The position numbers and the translations under genes are program-made. From NCBI GenBank assembly GCA_034927775.1, contig JAYFPL010000031.1:1-24202 (forward strand): 24,202 nt of DNA, written 5' to 3'. This document shows, in pieces, positions 8,334 through 16,585 of this stretch (position 1 is the stretch's first letter; the number at the start of each line of letters is the position of its first letter). The DNA comes from IOR16 sp034927775 (GTDB lineage Bacteria; Bacillota; Clostridia; Peptostreptococcales; Anaerovoracaceae). The notes beneath the pieces are model-generated. The model was not told the DNA's origin. It did no database searches and worked only from the letters and a program-made list of their open reading frames with translations.

Positions 8334-9380
8334 TTATTTTACGATTTTTGCATCTTCGCAGATTTGATCTCTCATGTCACCCATGATAGCTCTTGGAACT
8401 GGAAGAGTTAACATAGTGTGAAGACCAGGTCTTGCGTTGATAACCTGAGGAATCATGTTAACGCACATTGCGATTGTTCCGATTCCGCCTTCAACTTCTG
8501 GGCTGTTAACCATATTAATGTTTGGAGTTCCCTTGATGATTACATAGTCACCAGTCTGTACTCCAACCTGTTCTGGTTCAATCTGCTGAGGGTGATCCAT
8601 TTCGATCATCAATTCGCCATCTCTGTATCCAAACGCTTTCATTGCAACACCAGCAACGTTACCAGCTTTTGCAAATCCATAAGGGGATTTTCTATCTACA
8701 TCAGTTACAATTGGATCCATAGACTGCTCGAACTTGTCGATTTCCCAACCAATACCATCAGCAATCATGCCCATGGATTCTGCGAATCCAACGTGACCAG
8801 CTAAGTGACCCTTCTTGAATTCTTCAAGAGTAACACCGATACCCTGTTCTTCCATTACAGCAGGTCCAAATGGAGATAAAGAGTTAACACGTCTGGAAAC
8901 GATGTGTTCTACATCTTCCATACAACCAGTCATGATCAATACAAGCAAGTCCATGATAAGACCTGGGTTGATACCAGTTCCTAAGCAAGATACGCCGTTT
9001 GCTTTTGCAATTTCATCTAACTGTGCAGCAAGTTCTGGTTCCTGAGCTTTTGGATAAGCCATTTCTTCTGCAGAAGTGATAACATTAATCTTCTGTTCCA
9101 TGATGAACTTTAATTTATCAAATGCATTTCTTGTGAAAGAATCTGTGCAAAGAAGAACGATGTCAGCAGCACCTGGCTTGATTACATCTTCAGCAGCACC
9201 AATAAGTACTTCAGGTCTGTCGCCCTTTTCAGTCTTAATGAAATCATACATGCTCTTACCGATTTTTGCACCACGGCCTACAGCACCTACAATATCAACA
9301 CCCTTTTTCTTAAGCAGCATGTCAGCCATACCACCGCCCATAGCGCCAAGTCCCCAAATGATTACTTTTACATTTTGCAT
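8334..9380 (-). CDS. ord: 2,4-diaminopentanoate dehydrogenase
   Basis: Oxidatively deaminates (2R,4S)-2,4-diaminopentanoate to 2-amino-4-oxopentanoate with release of ammonia and reduction of NAD(P)+. 348 residues with an N-terminal Rossmann nucleotide site VIIWGLGAMGGGMAD (glycines from residue 10) and a dihydrodipicolinate-reductase-like fold. The frame is open 5 codons upstream, but that first ATG overlaps the ribosome binding site GGAGG; I therefore start at 9378-9380 (MQNVKVIIWG), 8 nt after it. First gene of the operon, about 105 bp after the predicted sigma-54 transcription start. Confidence 0.95.
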   Translation of the reverse strand: MQNVKVIIWGLGAMGGGMADMLLKKKGVDIVGAVGRGAKIGKSMYDFIKTEKGDRPEVLIGAAEDVIKPGAADIVLLCTDSFTRNAFDKLKFIMEQKINVITSAEEMAYPKAQEPELAAQLDEIAKANGVSCLGTGINPGLIMDLLVLIMTGCMEDVEHIVSRRVNSLSPFGPAVMEEQGIGVTLEEFKKGHLAGHVGFAESMGMIADGIGWEIDKFEQSMDPIVTDVDRKSPYGFAKAGNVAGVAMKAFGYRDGELMIEMDHPQQIEPEQVGVQTGDYVIIKGTPNINMVNSPEVEGGIGTIAMCVNMIPQVINARPGLHTMLTLPVPRAIMGDMRDQICEDAKIVK

Positions 9381-9430
9381 CTTTTCATCCTCCATTTTTT
9401 TATAGTTTTAAAAAAATTAACTTTTAAATA

Positions 9431-9482
9431 TCTCACAGTGCTTAACATACACTTCAAATTTCATATTGCACTGTTACCGAGA
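9431..9482 (-). promoter_or_regulatory. 5' leader hairpin of the ornithine operon
   Basis: ACAGTGC (9435-9441) pairs with GCACTGT (9468-9474), and TCTC/GAGA extends the stem outside a 4-nt bulge. It lies within a few bases of the transcription start expected from the sigma-54 promoter, so it would cap the 5' end of the mRNA. Role inferred: stabilisation or leader regulation. Confidence 0.5.
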
Positions 9483-9496
9483 TACTTTAAATATTA

Positions 9497-9513
9497 AGCA
9501 AGTCCTATGCCAA
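9497..9513 (-). promoter_or_regulatory. Sigma-54 (RpoN) promoter of the ord operon
   Basis: The minus strand reads TTGGCATAGGACTTGCT, matching consensus TTGGCAC-N4-TTGCT with GG and GC separated by exactly 10 nt. Transcription should start near 9486, upstream of ord. A sigma-54 activator gene lies directly upstream, which fits. Confidence 0.9.
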
Positions 9514-9650
9514 AACAAAATTCATGCTAAATATCCTTTCGTTTTTCCAAATTTGCTTTATATTTTTCTATAATTTTTGACATATCATTTAAAATTTATA
9601 CTCGGCTTTTTTTGCGCTTATCATTTTTTTTAATTTTCTCTCCATTTTTT

Positions 9651-9694
9651 CAAAATAAAGCAAAAACATTTGCACTAAGTGCAAATGTTTTTGC
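9651..9694 (-). terminator. Large palindrome: ordR terminator and possible activator site
   Basis: GCAAAAACATTTGCACT (9660-9676) and its exact complement (9678-9694) flank a single central base, giving a 17-bp perfect palindrome 3 bp after the ordR stop. On the minus strand the stem ends in TTTTTGC and is followed by TTTATTTTG, as in an intrinsic terminator. Its centre is also about 190 bp upstream of the sigma-54 start site, a normal distance for an enhancer site, so a second role is possible. Confidence 0.75.
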
Positions 9695-9697
9695 TTT

Positions 9698-11092
9698 TCA
9701 CATATTCATCTTATATTTTTTTATTTTATGTTGTAATGTTTGACGTTTAATCTTAAGACGATCCGCTGCTCTAGATATATTTCCGCCTTCAGCAACCAAT
9801 GAATGCTCAATCATTTCTCGTTCAATTCTTTCCAAATAGGAATCCAGCCCTTCCTCTTTTATTTCATAAATACCTTGATGCGCAACCGATTTTCTTCGAT
9901 TAATAATCAGATGCTCAGGCATCAAAACATGCTCATTATCTTCCGCCATCGATATGGCCCCCATAATGATATTCTCAAGCTCCCTCACATTTCCCGGATA
10001 ATCATAATCCAATAATTTCTCTTTTGCTTGCTCTGATAACATCCACATCTGTTTTCCGTACTTTTCATTGTGTTTCTCCATGAATTTATTGGTTAAAAGA
10101 AGTATGTCATCACTTCGTTCCCTAAGAGGAGGAATATTAATCGGCACTATATTTAAACGATAATACAAGTCTTTTCTCAGTTTGCCTGTTTCAATCAATT
10201 CGTCTGCCGGTTCATTAATTGTAGCAATAATTCTCACGTCTATGGGAATATCTTTTGTTCCGCCTACTGTTCTTATGTAATCTTCCTGCAAAACACGAAG
10301 GAGCTTCCCCTGAAGCTCATAATGCATGGAATTGATTTCATCCAAAAGCAAAGTACCTCCATCCGCTTGCTCAAATAAACCAACACGATCCACAGCACCA
10401 GTGAATCCGCCTTTAGTCGTACCGAACAAAAGACCTTCAAGTAGATTTGCAGGAAGCGCTGCACAGTTTTGTGCGAGAAATGGCTTGTGTTTCCTCGGGC
10501 TTTCAAAATGAATGCTTTGTGCAATCAATTCTTTTCCAGTTCCCGTTTCTCCATAAATCAATACCGATGCAGAACTTTTTGCAACTTTCTTTGCAAGCGC
10601 GATCGTTTCGCTAAATCGTTCGTTCTTTCCGTATAGATTATCAAAGTTATATTTTTTTATCTTACGTTCTTTCGCTTCTTCCGGGCAATCAATTTCTTTT
10701 CTTAACTCCAATATCGTATGGGACATTTTCTGAATATCAGTAATATTTTTTGCAATTTCAATGGCAGCAATCAGTTTGCCATCGACCACCATAGGAATCG
10801 TAGTGTTAACTGTGGTAATTTCCTTCCCATCTTTATTTAAATATGTTTGTTCTTTTTTTAAAGTAGCTTTACGATGCAAAAGTGCTTTCATAAGTGTACT
10901 TTCACTTTCATCTATGTTTTTAAAAACCTCTGCAAACGGCTTTTTTAAAACATCTTGACTTTCCATCTTTTCTAACTGCGCCATGGCTCGATTATAAATG
11001 ACACTATTGCCATCCGGATCTACTACATGAACCCCTTCATCCATAGCCTGCAAAATTTTTTGCAGAACCTGTATATAATCCTTATTTTTCAT
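9698..11092 (-). CDS. ordR: Sigma-54-dependent activator of ornithine degradation (PAS-AAA+-Fis)
   Basis: A 464-residue enhancer-binding protein. Order: N-terminal PAS domain (about residues 10-125, AMDEGVHVVDPDGNSVIYN), linker, AAA+ domain with Walker A GETGTGK (181-187), Walker B LLLDE near 251 and the sigma-54 contact loop GGFTGA (228-233, usual GAFTGA), then a C-terminal Fis-type helix-turn-helix (GGNISRAADRLKIKRQTLQ). It has no receiver domain, so a small molecule bound by PAS probably controls it. Position directly upstream of ord matches the OrdR regulator next to the Clostridioides difficile ornithine cluster. A GTG 10 codons upstream (11120-11122) is possible, but a likely promoter ends just before it; I use the ATG at 11090-11092, with GGGG 11 nt upstream. 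Confidence 0.88.
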   Translation of the reverse strand: MKNKDYIQVLQKILQAMDEGVHVVDPDGNSVIYNRAMAQLEKMESQDVLKKPFAEVFKNIDESESTLMKALLHRKATLKKEQTYLNKDGKEITTVNTTIPMVVDGKLIAAIEIAKNITDIQKMSHTILELRKEIDCPEEAKERKIKKYNFDNLYGKNERFSETIALAKKVAKSSASVLIYGETGTGKELIAQSIHFESPRKHKPFLAQNCAALPANLLEGLLFGTTKGGFTGAVDRVGLFEQADGGTLLLDEINSMHYELQGKLLRVLQEDYIRTVGGTKDIPIDVRIIATINEPADELIETGKLRKDLYYRLNIVPINIPPLRERSDDILLLTNKFMEKHNEKYGKQMWMLSEQAKEKLLDYDYPGNVRELENIIMGAISMAEDNEHVLMPEHLIINRRKSVAHQGIYEIKEEGLDSYLERIEREMIEHSLVAEGGNISRAADRLKIKRQTLQHKIKKYKMNM

Positions 11093-11130
11093 GTCAAGAA
11101 TATCCCCTTTATACATAATCACTCGTATCT

Positions 11131-11159
11131 ATTTTATACTTTTTAAAAAAGCAAAGCAA
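11131..11159 (-). promoter_or_regulatory. Putative sigma-A promoter of ordR
   Basis: On the minus strand TTGCTT (-35), a 17-bp spacer and TAAAAT (-10) lie just upstream of ordR. The -10 matches 5 of 6; the -35 is weak (3 of 6). Transcription would start near 11124, disfavouring the upstream GTG start. Confidence 0.5.
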
Positions 11160-11164
11160 TTGAT

Positions 11165-11196
11165 TTAGAGTTCAAAACAAATCTTCGAAGCTCTAA
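11165..11196 (-). terminator. Weak terminator-like hairpin after the response regulator
   Basis: On the minus strand TTAGAG-C-TTC pairs with GAA-CTCTAA (9 bp with one bulge), overlapping the end of the response regulator gene. The downstream sequence is T-rich only after a gap, so termination is probably partial and ordR may receive read-through. Confidence 0.35.
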
Positions 11197-12578
11197 TAAA
11201 ATTCAATTTTATATTCATGAAGTTTTTTATAAAGATTTTTGCGAGCCAAATCTAGTTCTTCTGCTGTTTTTGTAACATTCCATTCATTTCTTTCCAATGC
11301 TTTTAGAATATAATTTTTTTCAAATTCTTTCTTCGCATTTAAAAGAGTGGTAATGTTCATAGGTTGCATTCCTTGTAATTTAATATCTTTTTTAATCTTT
11401 TTATTTTTAATTTCTTCCGGAATGTCGTCTTTACCAATCTGCCCATGATTGGATAGTACAACCAATCGCTCAACTACGTTTTTTAATTCCCGTACATTAC
11501 CCGGCCAATCATAATCTAAAAGCTGTTGAAGTGCATCTTTTTCAAATAGTAATATCGGTTTTTTTACTTCCTTGGCAATTTGTTTCAAGAAATAATCTGC
11601 TAAAACAGGAATGTCTTCCTTACGCTCACGCAAAGGCGGTAAAGTAATAGGGAGTACATTTATGCGATAAAACAAATCCTCACGGAATCTGTGGTTTTCA
11701 ACTTCTTTACGCAAATCTTTATTTGTCGCTGCAATCAAACGAAAATCCGTTTTTATCGTCGTAGCTCCCCCTACTCGTTCAAATTCCTTTTCTTGCAAAA
11801 CACGTAACAGCTTTGCTTGTGTTTCTAGGGGTAATTCTCCGATTTCATCCAGCAGAATGGTTCCGCCTTGTGCCATTTCAAATCGTCCTTTCCGCATGCG
11901 TTCAGCTCCGGTAAAGGCACCTTTTTCATGTCCGAACAATTCACTTTCTAAAAGGTTTTGCGTTAATGCCGCGCAATTAACACGAATAAACGGCTTATCC
12001 ATTCTTTTACTTTTACTATAAATCATGTTTGCTAAAATTTCTTTTCCGGTTCCACTTTCTCCCATTATTAATACTGTGCTATCCATTGGCGCAATGGTTT
12101 CCACTTTTTGTTTGATTTTTTCAATGCAAGGACTATTTCCTATTAAGGGCTCCTCCTTTGTAATATCGGAAATTTGTTGCTTCAGCACATAATTTTCTTC
12201 TTTAATAGAATATACCTCATAAGCGCGTTTTACGTTAAAAAGCAACTCTTCAATGTCAGCAGGCTTCACCATATAGGTAAAAGCGCCTTTATGAACTGCA
12301 TCCACAGCACCAGAAACGGATCCCTCAGCCGTAAGCATAATCACTTCCGTAGCAGGACTGCATTCTTTTATCTCTTTTAGCAACATCATTCCATCCATTT
12401 TTGGCATAATAATATCAGAGATTACCACTGCAATCTGCTGTTTTTTAATAATGTCTAATGCCTTTAAACTATCAGAGACAGCGATTACATTAAAATGTTT
12501 CAGTGTAAATATTTTTTCATAAACCTTAAGCAAACCAGTATCGTCATCAATCAGAAGAATTTGCGTGTTGTAATCCAT
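11193..12578 (-). CDS. NtrC-family response regulator (receiver-AAA+-Fis)
   Basis: A 461-residue sigma-54 activator. The receiver domain (1-120) has acidic residues D11-D13, phosphorylation site D55 in VVISDIIMPKMDG, and a K105 switch lysine in MVKPAD. The AAA+ domain has Walker A GESGTGK (173-179), GAFTGA loop (220-225), and Walker B TILLDEIGELP. The C-terminal helix-turn-helix is Fis-type (NVTKTAEELDLARKNLYKK). It starts inside the upstream histidine kinase gene (32-nt overlap), so the pair is a cognate two-component system. The likely target is the sigma-54 promoter at 17352-17368 upstream of the hydrolase and permease genes; this is inferred from position. Confidence 0.92.
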   Translation of the reverse strand: MDYNTQILLIDDDTGLLKVYEKIFTLKHFNVIAVSDSLKALDIIKKQQIAVVISDIIMPKMDGMMLLKEIKECSPATEVIMLTAEGSVSGAVDAVHKGAFTYMVKPADIEELLFNVKRAYEVYSIKEENYVLKQQISDITKEEPLIGNSPCIEKIKQKVETIAPMDSTVLIMGESGTGKEILANMIYSKSKRMDKPFIRVNCAALTQNLLESELFGHEKGAFTGAERMRKGRFEMAQGGTILLDEIGELPLETQAKLLRVLQEKEFERVGGATTIKTDFRLIAATNKDLRKEVENHRFREDLFYRINVLPITLPPLRERKEDIPVLADYFLKQIAKEVKKPILLFEKDALQQLLDYDWPGNVRELKNVVERLVVLSNHGQIGKDDIPEEIKNKKIKKDIKLQGMQPMNITTLLNAKKEFEKNYILKALERNEWNVTKTAEELDLARKNLYKKLHEYKIEFY

Positions 12579-14934
12579 AATTCATTCCTTTCTCATTGAT
12601 TGGAAAGTACAGTGTAAATGCTGTCCCTAACCCAACTTGGCTTTCCACTTCAATCCTTCCGCCCATTTTTTCAACTAGCATCTTTGTAATCCAAAGTCCC
12701 AATCCGGTCCCGCTTCCTTCTCGATCCGTAGTAAAAAACGGTGTATATATTTTATTCAAATATTCTATTGGAATTCCAGGGCCATTGTCGCTGAAACATA
12801 ATCGCATTTCCTGCTTTCCAATTTCACCTACCAAACTTCCTTCAATCTTTATTTTACCACCATTTTGTAAGGCTTTGATGGCATTGGCTATGATATTTTG
12901 TAAAATATTTTTTAACGGTTCAGCTTTTCCGAAATAAATAAAAGGGTTTGGTTTAAAGTGCTTTTCAATTGTAATACCATATCGAATGCAATCACGATTG
13001 TTTAAAAGCAATATTTGATTGATAATTTTAGTTACATCAACTAATACATTCTTATCTTCTTCTCTTGCAGAAAAATCCAGAAGACTATATATCACCTTTT
13101 CCGCTTCGTTTACAGTATCTGAAACAGTTGTTATAATTTCATTTACTTCTGTATCTTCTTTTTCCATTGTATAAGCTTCCAACAAATACATAGAACCTTT
13201 GATAACCGCCAGCGGATTTTTTAATTCATGTGCAATGGCAGATGAAATTTGCCCGATACCTGCTAATTTTTCCGCTTGCTGCAATTCTTTTTCCATCAAG
13301 ATACTTTTTGTAACTCGTTGACTGAATACAACAATCTCATCCACTTCATTGTTCACATTAATGATGGGATAATATGCATTATTGTATATCTCGCCATTGA
13401 TCGGCATTCGTGCATAAGCTGCTTCTTTATTAAGAACAACCTCTTTCAGTTTACATCCTTCACAAATACCTTCTCTATTTGAAAAAATATCATAACAATA
13501 ACATTTTTTTTCTTTCAAGAAACCAATGATTTTTTTACCTTTTTCATTAATCATTCGAATTTCGCCTTTTGGAGTCACTATCATTAGAATTCCACTTATA
13601 CTGTTAAAAATACTTTCAATTTCTCCATTCTTTTTCAACAAGCGCTCCGTATATTTTTTTACACGTTCACTCATAAAACAAAATGCTTCCGATAAGGTCT
13701 CTATTTCAGAATACCCTTCCAACCGTTTTGTATCATTAAAATTTCCAGCAGCAATGTTCTTTGCTTGTGAAACTAACTGATTCATCGGTTTCGAGTATTT
13801 TTTCAGTAAAACAAAGCCAAAGGTGAAAACAGCAGATAACAATAAAAATAGAAAAATCAAAAAATTATTTCTTTCAATCCGATGAATTGCTGTATATTCT
13901 GACCGATCAATTTCCAATATTAATGTCCAAGGCAATCCTTCAATTGGTGCAAAAGTTAATGTTCTTAATGAAGCGGAATCATCTGAAAGCGCATAGGAGA
14001 TCATTCCTTTCCTCTTGCTGAGGGCTGTTTCCAAAGCCTTCTTCTTGCTCTCATTGGTCTCGCTCTTTTTAAATATATTATCTAGAAAAAGTTGTCCTTG
14101 TTTTGTTACCGGAGTTACATATTCGGGATGAAAAATAATGTCACCGTTTTCCGACAGCAAATAAATAATACCTGACTCTCCTAAGGTGAAATCTGTAAGA
14201 AATTTTTCTCTTAATGTATCTATACCAATATCTGCGCTCACTACACCAAATAAAGAATCTTTATAATACACAGGATGTGAACAGCTGATAAGCCATCCGG
14301 TTCCCAAATAATCTACATATGGCTTCGTCCAAATCGTTTCTCGATTGGGATTGTTTTCTGCATTGGCCGCTACATAAAAAGGGTCTTCCTTTTGCTGGTG
14401 ATTTGGCATAAACACTCCCATTCCGGAATACGGATAACACCTTAGTAAGCCCTCTTCTGTAGAAATATAAATCCAGCGAACAACTTCCTGTCTGTCTGGT
14501 ACCTCCTGAAATCGTGGATCTAATTTTTCAGTCAGGTTAATTGTGCGAATGGCCTCTGCCGTTAATTCTTTGTCAGCCGGAAAAAATACAGCAGAATAAT
14601 CCGTTTCATTTTTTGGTTTTTTTCGCATTAAAGCGCCTTCTTGATTAAAATAATAACCCTCTGATAATGTAACACCATAATCTGTATCAGTAATATATTC
14701 TTCGGCCCACGTTGCAGTATTTTCTGCTTCATGAGCTACATTCTTCATTATCATGGAAATAGAGTTGGCTTTTTCCGAAGCGAGTGCAAGCAAACTGCTT
14801 TCAACATTTCGTCTTGCTGTTTGCTTATCTTGTTGAATCACAAAAAAAGTAAATACCAAAAGAGAAATGGTATTGAAAAAAACAAATACAATTAGTATAT
14901 TAGTAACCAATGATTTTCTTACTAAATTCTTCAT
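12547..14934 (-). CDS. Membrane histidine kinase with dCache sensor, HAMP and PAS domains
   Basis: A 795-residue sensor kinase. TM1 is at about residues 10-32, then an extracytoplasmic double-Cache domain (35-355; e.g. TIWTKPYVDYLGTGWLIS and FGVVSADIG), TM2 (358-378), HAMP (380-430), PAS (about 435-545), HisKA with H569 in AHELKNPL, and HATPase with DNGPGI and GSGTGLGL. The Arg-x-Trp usually preceding the second half of amino-acid-binding dCache_1 pockets reads EDPFY here, so the canonical amino-acid motif is not intact. The PAS has a Cys cluster (CYCYDIF then CEGCKL). It overlaps the response regulator by 32 nt. Presumed to detect an extracellular ligand imported by the neighbouring permease. 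AGGAGGG precedes the ATG. Confidence 0.9.
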   Translation of the reverse strand: MKNLVRKSLVTNILIVFVFFNTISLLVFTFFVIQQDKQTARRNVESSLLALASEKANSISMIMKNVAHEAENTATWAEEYITDTDYGVTLSEGYYFNQEGALMRKKPKNETDYSAVFFPADKELTAEAIRTINLTEKLDPRFQEVPDRQEVVRWIYISTEEGLLRCYPYSGMGVFMPNHQQKEDPFYVAANAENNPNRETIWTKPYVDYLGTGWLISCSHPVYYKDSLFGVVSADIGIDTLREKFLTDFTLGESGIIYLLSENGDIIFHPEYVTPVTKQGQLFLDNIFKKSETNESKKKALETALSKRKGMISYALSDDSASLRTLTFAPIEGLPWTLILEIDRSEYTAIHRIERNNFLIFLFLLLSAVFTFGFVLLKKYSKPMNQLVSQAKNIAAGNFNDTKRLEGYSEIETLSEAFCFMSERVKKYTERLLKKNGEIESIFNSISGILMIVTPKGEIRMINEKGKKIIGFLKEKKCYCYDIFSNREGICEGCKLKEVVLNKEAAYARMPINGEIYNNAYYPIINVNNEVDEIVVFSQRVTKSILMEKELQQAEKLAGIGQISSAIAHELKNPLAVIKGSMYLLEAYTMEKEDTEVNEIITTVSDTVNEAEKVIYSLLDFSAREEDKNVLVDVTKIINQILLLNNRDCIRYGITIEKHFKPNPFIYFGKAEPLKNILQNIIANAIKALQNGGKIKIEGSLVGEIGKQEMRLCFSDNGPGIPIEYLNKIYTPFFTTDREGSGTGLGLWITKMLVEKMGGRIEVESQVGLGTAFTLYFPINEKGMNYGLQHANSSD

Positions 14935-14981
14935 GCCTTTCCCTCCTAAGCACTGCTTTTGGACGGCAATTTATTACATTT

Positions 14982-15010
14982 ATTATATCAAAAAATTTTT
15001 TTGTTCATAA
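14982..15010 (-). promoter_or_regulatory. Putative sigma-A promoter of the kinase-regulator pair
   Basis: TATAAT on the minus strand (14982-14987) is a perfect -10 element. A weak -35, TTATGA (15005-15010), sits 17 bp upstream. It lies after the permease terminator, so the kinase gene has an independent promoter. Confidence 0.5.
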
Positions 15011-15053
15011 CATTAATATGTAAAAATAATTTGGAATTATTTTCTTATAAATG

Positions 15054-15109
15054 AAAAAAGGAAGAAATAATCTAATTTTCTAGTCAAATTCTATAAAATG
15101 ATTTCTTCC
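15054..15109 (-). terminator. Rho-independent terminator after the permease gene
   Basis: On the minus strand GGAAGAAAT (15101-15109) pairs with ATTTCTTCC (15060-15068), and six U follow at once (15054-15059). The 32-nt loop is AT-rich. It separates the hydrolase-permease operon from the kinase gene. Confidence 0.75.
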
Positions 15110-15150
15110 AAAGACTTTCCTCCCTTTTTTCAATCAATATAATGAAATGG

Positions 15151-16500
15151 CTATTTCTGATTATCTGGTGATAGAATTATAGCCCCCCATTTTTCCGGAT
15201 CTGTCTTTTGTTTACTCTTTGCATAAACCCAGAATGGAATTCCAAGAAGTAAGTACAAGCCTAATACAATCCATGCTCCCATATCCATTGCCACAACGGA
15301 TGAGTAAATGACCCAAAGAGTAAATATAATGGAGATGATACCCATTAGCATAGCCGCTTTTACCTTATATGGTCTCTCCCAATTAGGCTTTGTTTTTCTT
15401 AACTTTAAGAAAGAAAGTGTAACTAAAAGATAAACAACACCTGCAGCAGCACCATAAATTGTATAAATATAATTGATCCAAGCTTCTGGTGCAAATACCG
15501 TAAAATACATAGATAAAATACCAACTACAATATTTGCTTTCCATGGCTGACCTTCTTTATTCAAAGCAGTAAAAATTGGAGTAAATTGTCTTTGCTTTGC
15601 AGCGCCATATAAAGTACGGGAAGCACATAACCAAAATGAAGATAGTGTTGTTAAACAAGTTAAGGAACCCATAATTACTATGATTACACCTAGCCAATGC
15701 ATGCCAATTATATCAGCAACTCTAGGGTCTACGATATCAGTTTCTGCAATCCATTCCGTCGAAACAATACCACCAACACCTATGACTGCAAGTCCATAAA
15801 TTAGAACGGTTAAAAACAGCGATCCTACAAAAGCAATCCAAAGTTTTTTCTTAGGAAAATTCGATTCTTCTGAAAGCTGTGGAATTAAATCAAATCCTAC
15901 AAATTTCATAATAAGAAGTCCCACAGCAGCACCATAACCTGCAAATCCATTTGGAAACCATGGAGTTAAATTATCATAACTCCATTGATGATTTGTCATG
16001 AAAATAATGGAAGCCGTAATTGAAACAACTAAAGTACTCCAAAACATAATAGATTGCATTTTAGCTAAAATTTTTAATTCCTTGTTAGTTAGGAAAAACC
16101 AAATAACCAGTATGATTGCAGCAATCAATTTTGTCTGAAAGAAAGTAATTGGATAAAGGAATCCAACCATACTCGCAATCCCATATGCTACGGTCGGCAT
16201 AGCCATAATATACAGAAGCATAACTCCCCAGCATGAGAACCATCCTGCATTCCATCCGAATGCGTTGGATACCCAAATATTTTCACCGCCTGCATAAGGT
16301 AATGTACTTGTTAATTCTGAATAAATTAAACATAAAGGTAATACCAGCAATGCACAGGTAATCAAGGAAACCACTGCACCAGGTCCTGAAAGCTCAAACC
16401 AGAATTTAATTTCAACCATCCATGCAGCAATCATTCCTCCTGCCGCCATTGAAATTAAATTAGTCAATTTTAATTCTTTTTTCAACGTATTATCTGACAT
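15151..16500 (-). CDS. APC-superfamily amino acid/polyamine-type permease
   Basis: A 449-residue integral membrane protein with about 12 hydrophobic segments. TM1 contains the APC-type broken-helix region (LTNLISMAAGGMIAAWMVEIKFWF), followed by ELTSTLPYAGGENIWVSNAFGWNAG, the usual APC loop between helices 2 and 3. Substrate cannot be read from the sequence; amino acids, amines or acylated amino acids are all possible. It lies 85 bp after the hydrolase gene on the same strand with no terminator between, AAGGAG precedes its ATG, and a strong terminator follows. Co-transcription from the sigma-54 promoter at 17352 is therefore expected. Import of ornithine is possible but nothing specific supports it. 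Confidence 0.88.
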   Translation of the reverse strand: MSDNTLKKELKLTNLISMAAGGMIAAWMVEIKFWFELSGPGAVVSLITCALLVLPLCLIYSELTSTLPYAGGENIWVSNAFGWNAGWFSCWGVMLLYIMAMPTVAYGIASMVGFLYPITFFQTKLIAAIILVIWFFLTNKELKILAKMQSIMFWSTLVVSITASIIFMTNHQWSYDNLTPWFPNGFAGYGAAVGLLIMKFVGFDLIPQLSEESNFPKKKLWIAFVGSLFLTVLIYGLAVIGVGGIVSTEWIAETDIVDPRVADIIGMHWLGVIIVIMGSLTCLTTLSSFWLCASRTLYGAAKQRQFTPIFTALNKEGQPWKANIVVGILSMYFTVFAPEAWINYIYTIYGAAAGVVYLLVTLSFLKLRKTKPNWERPYKVKAAMLMGIISIIFTLWVIYSSVVAMDMGAWIVLGLYLLLGIPFWVYAKSKQKTDPEKWGAIILSPDNQK

Positions 16501-16585
16501 AATATTTCACTCCTTTCTGAAGAGAAGTTTTTAACAAATAAATTATCCATCCCCTTTTTTCTGTCATTTTAAAAAATCCAAGTCC

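Noticed and set aside
8418..9405. Long plus-strand frames opposite ord (128, 76 and 109 codons)
   Set aside because: They lie entirely opposite ord, have no ribosome binding sites or recognisable protein features, and are explained as antisense shadows.
15151..16500. Dedicated ornithine transporter
   Set aside because: APC family is clear, but the gene is outside the ornithine operon, behind another promoter and coupled to a hydrolase; no residue evidence for ornithine.
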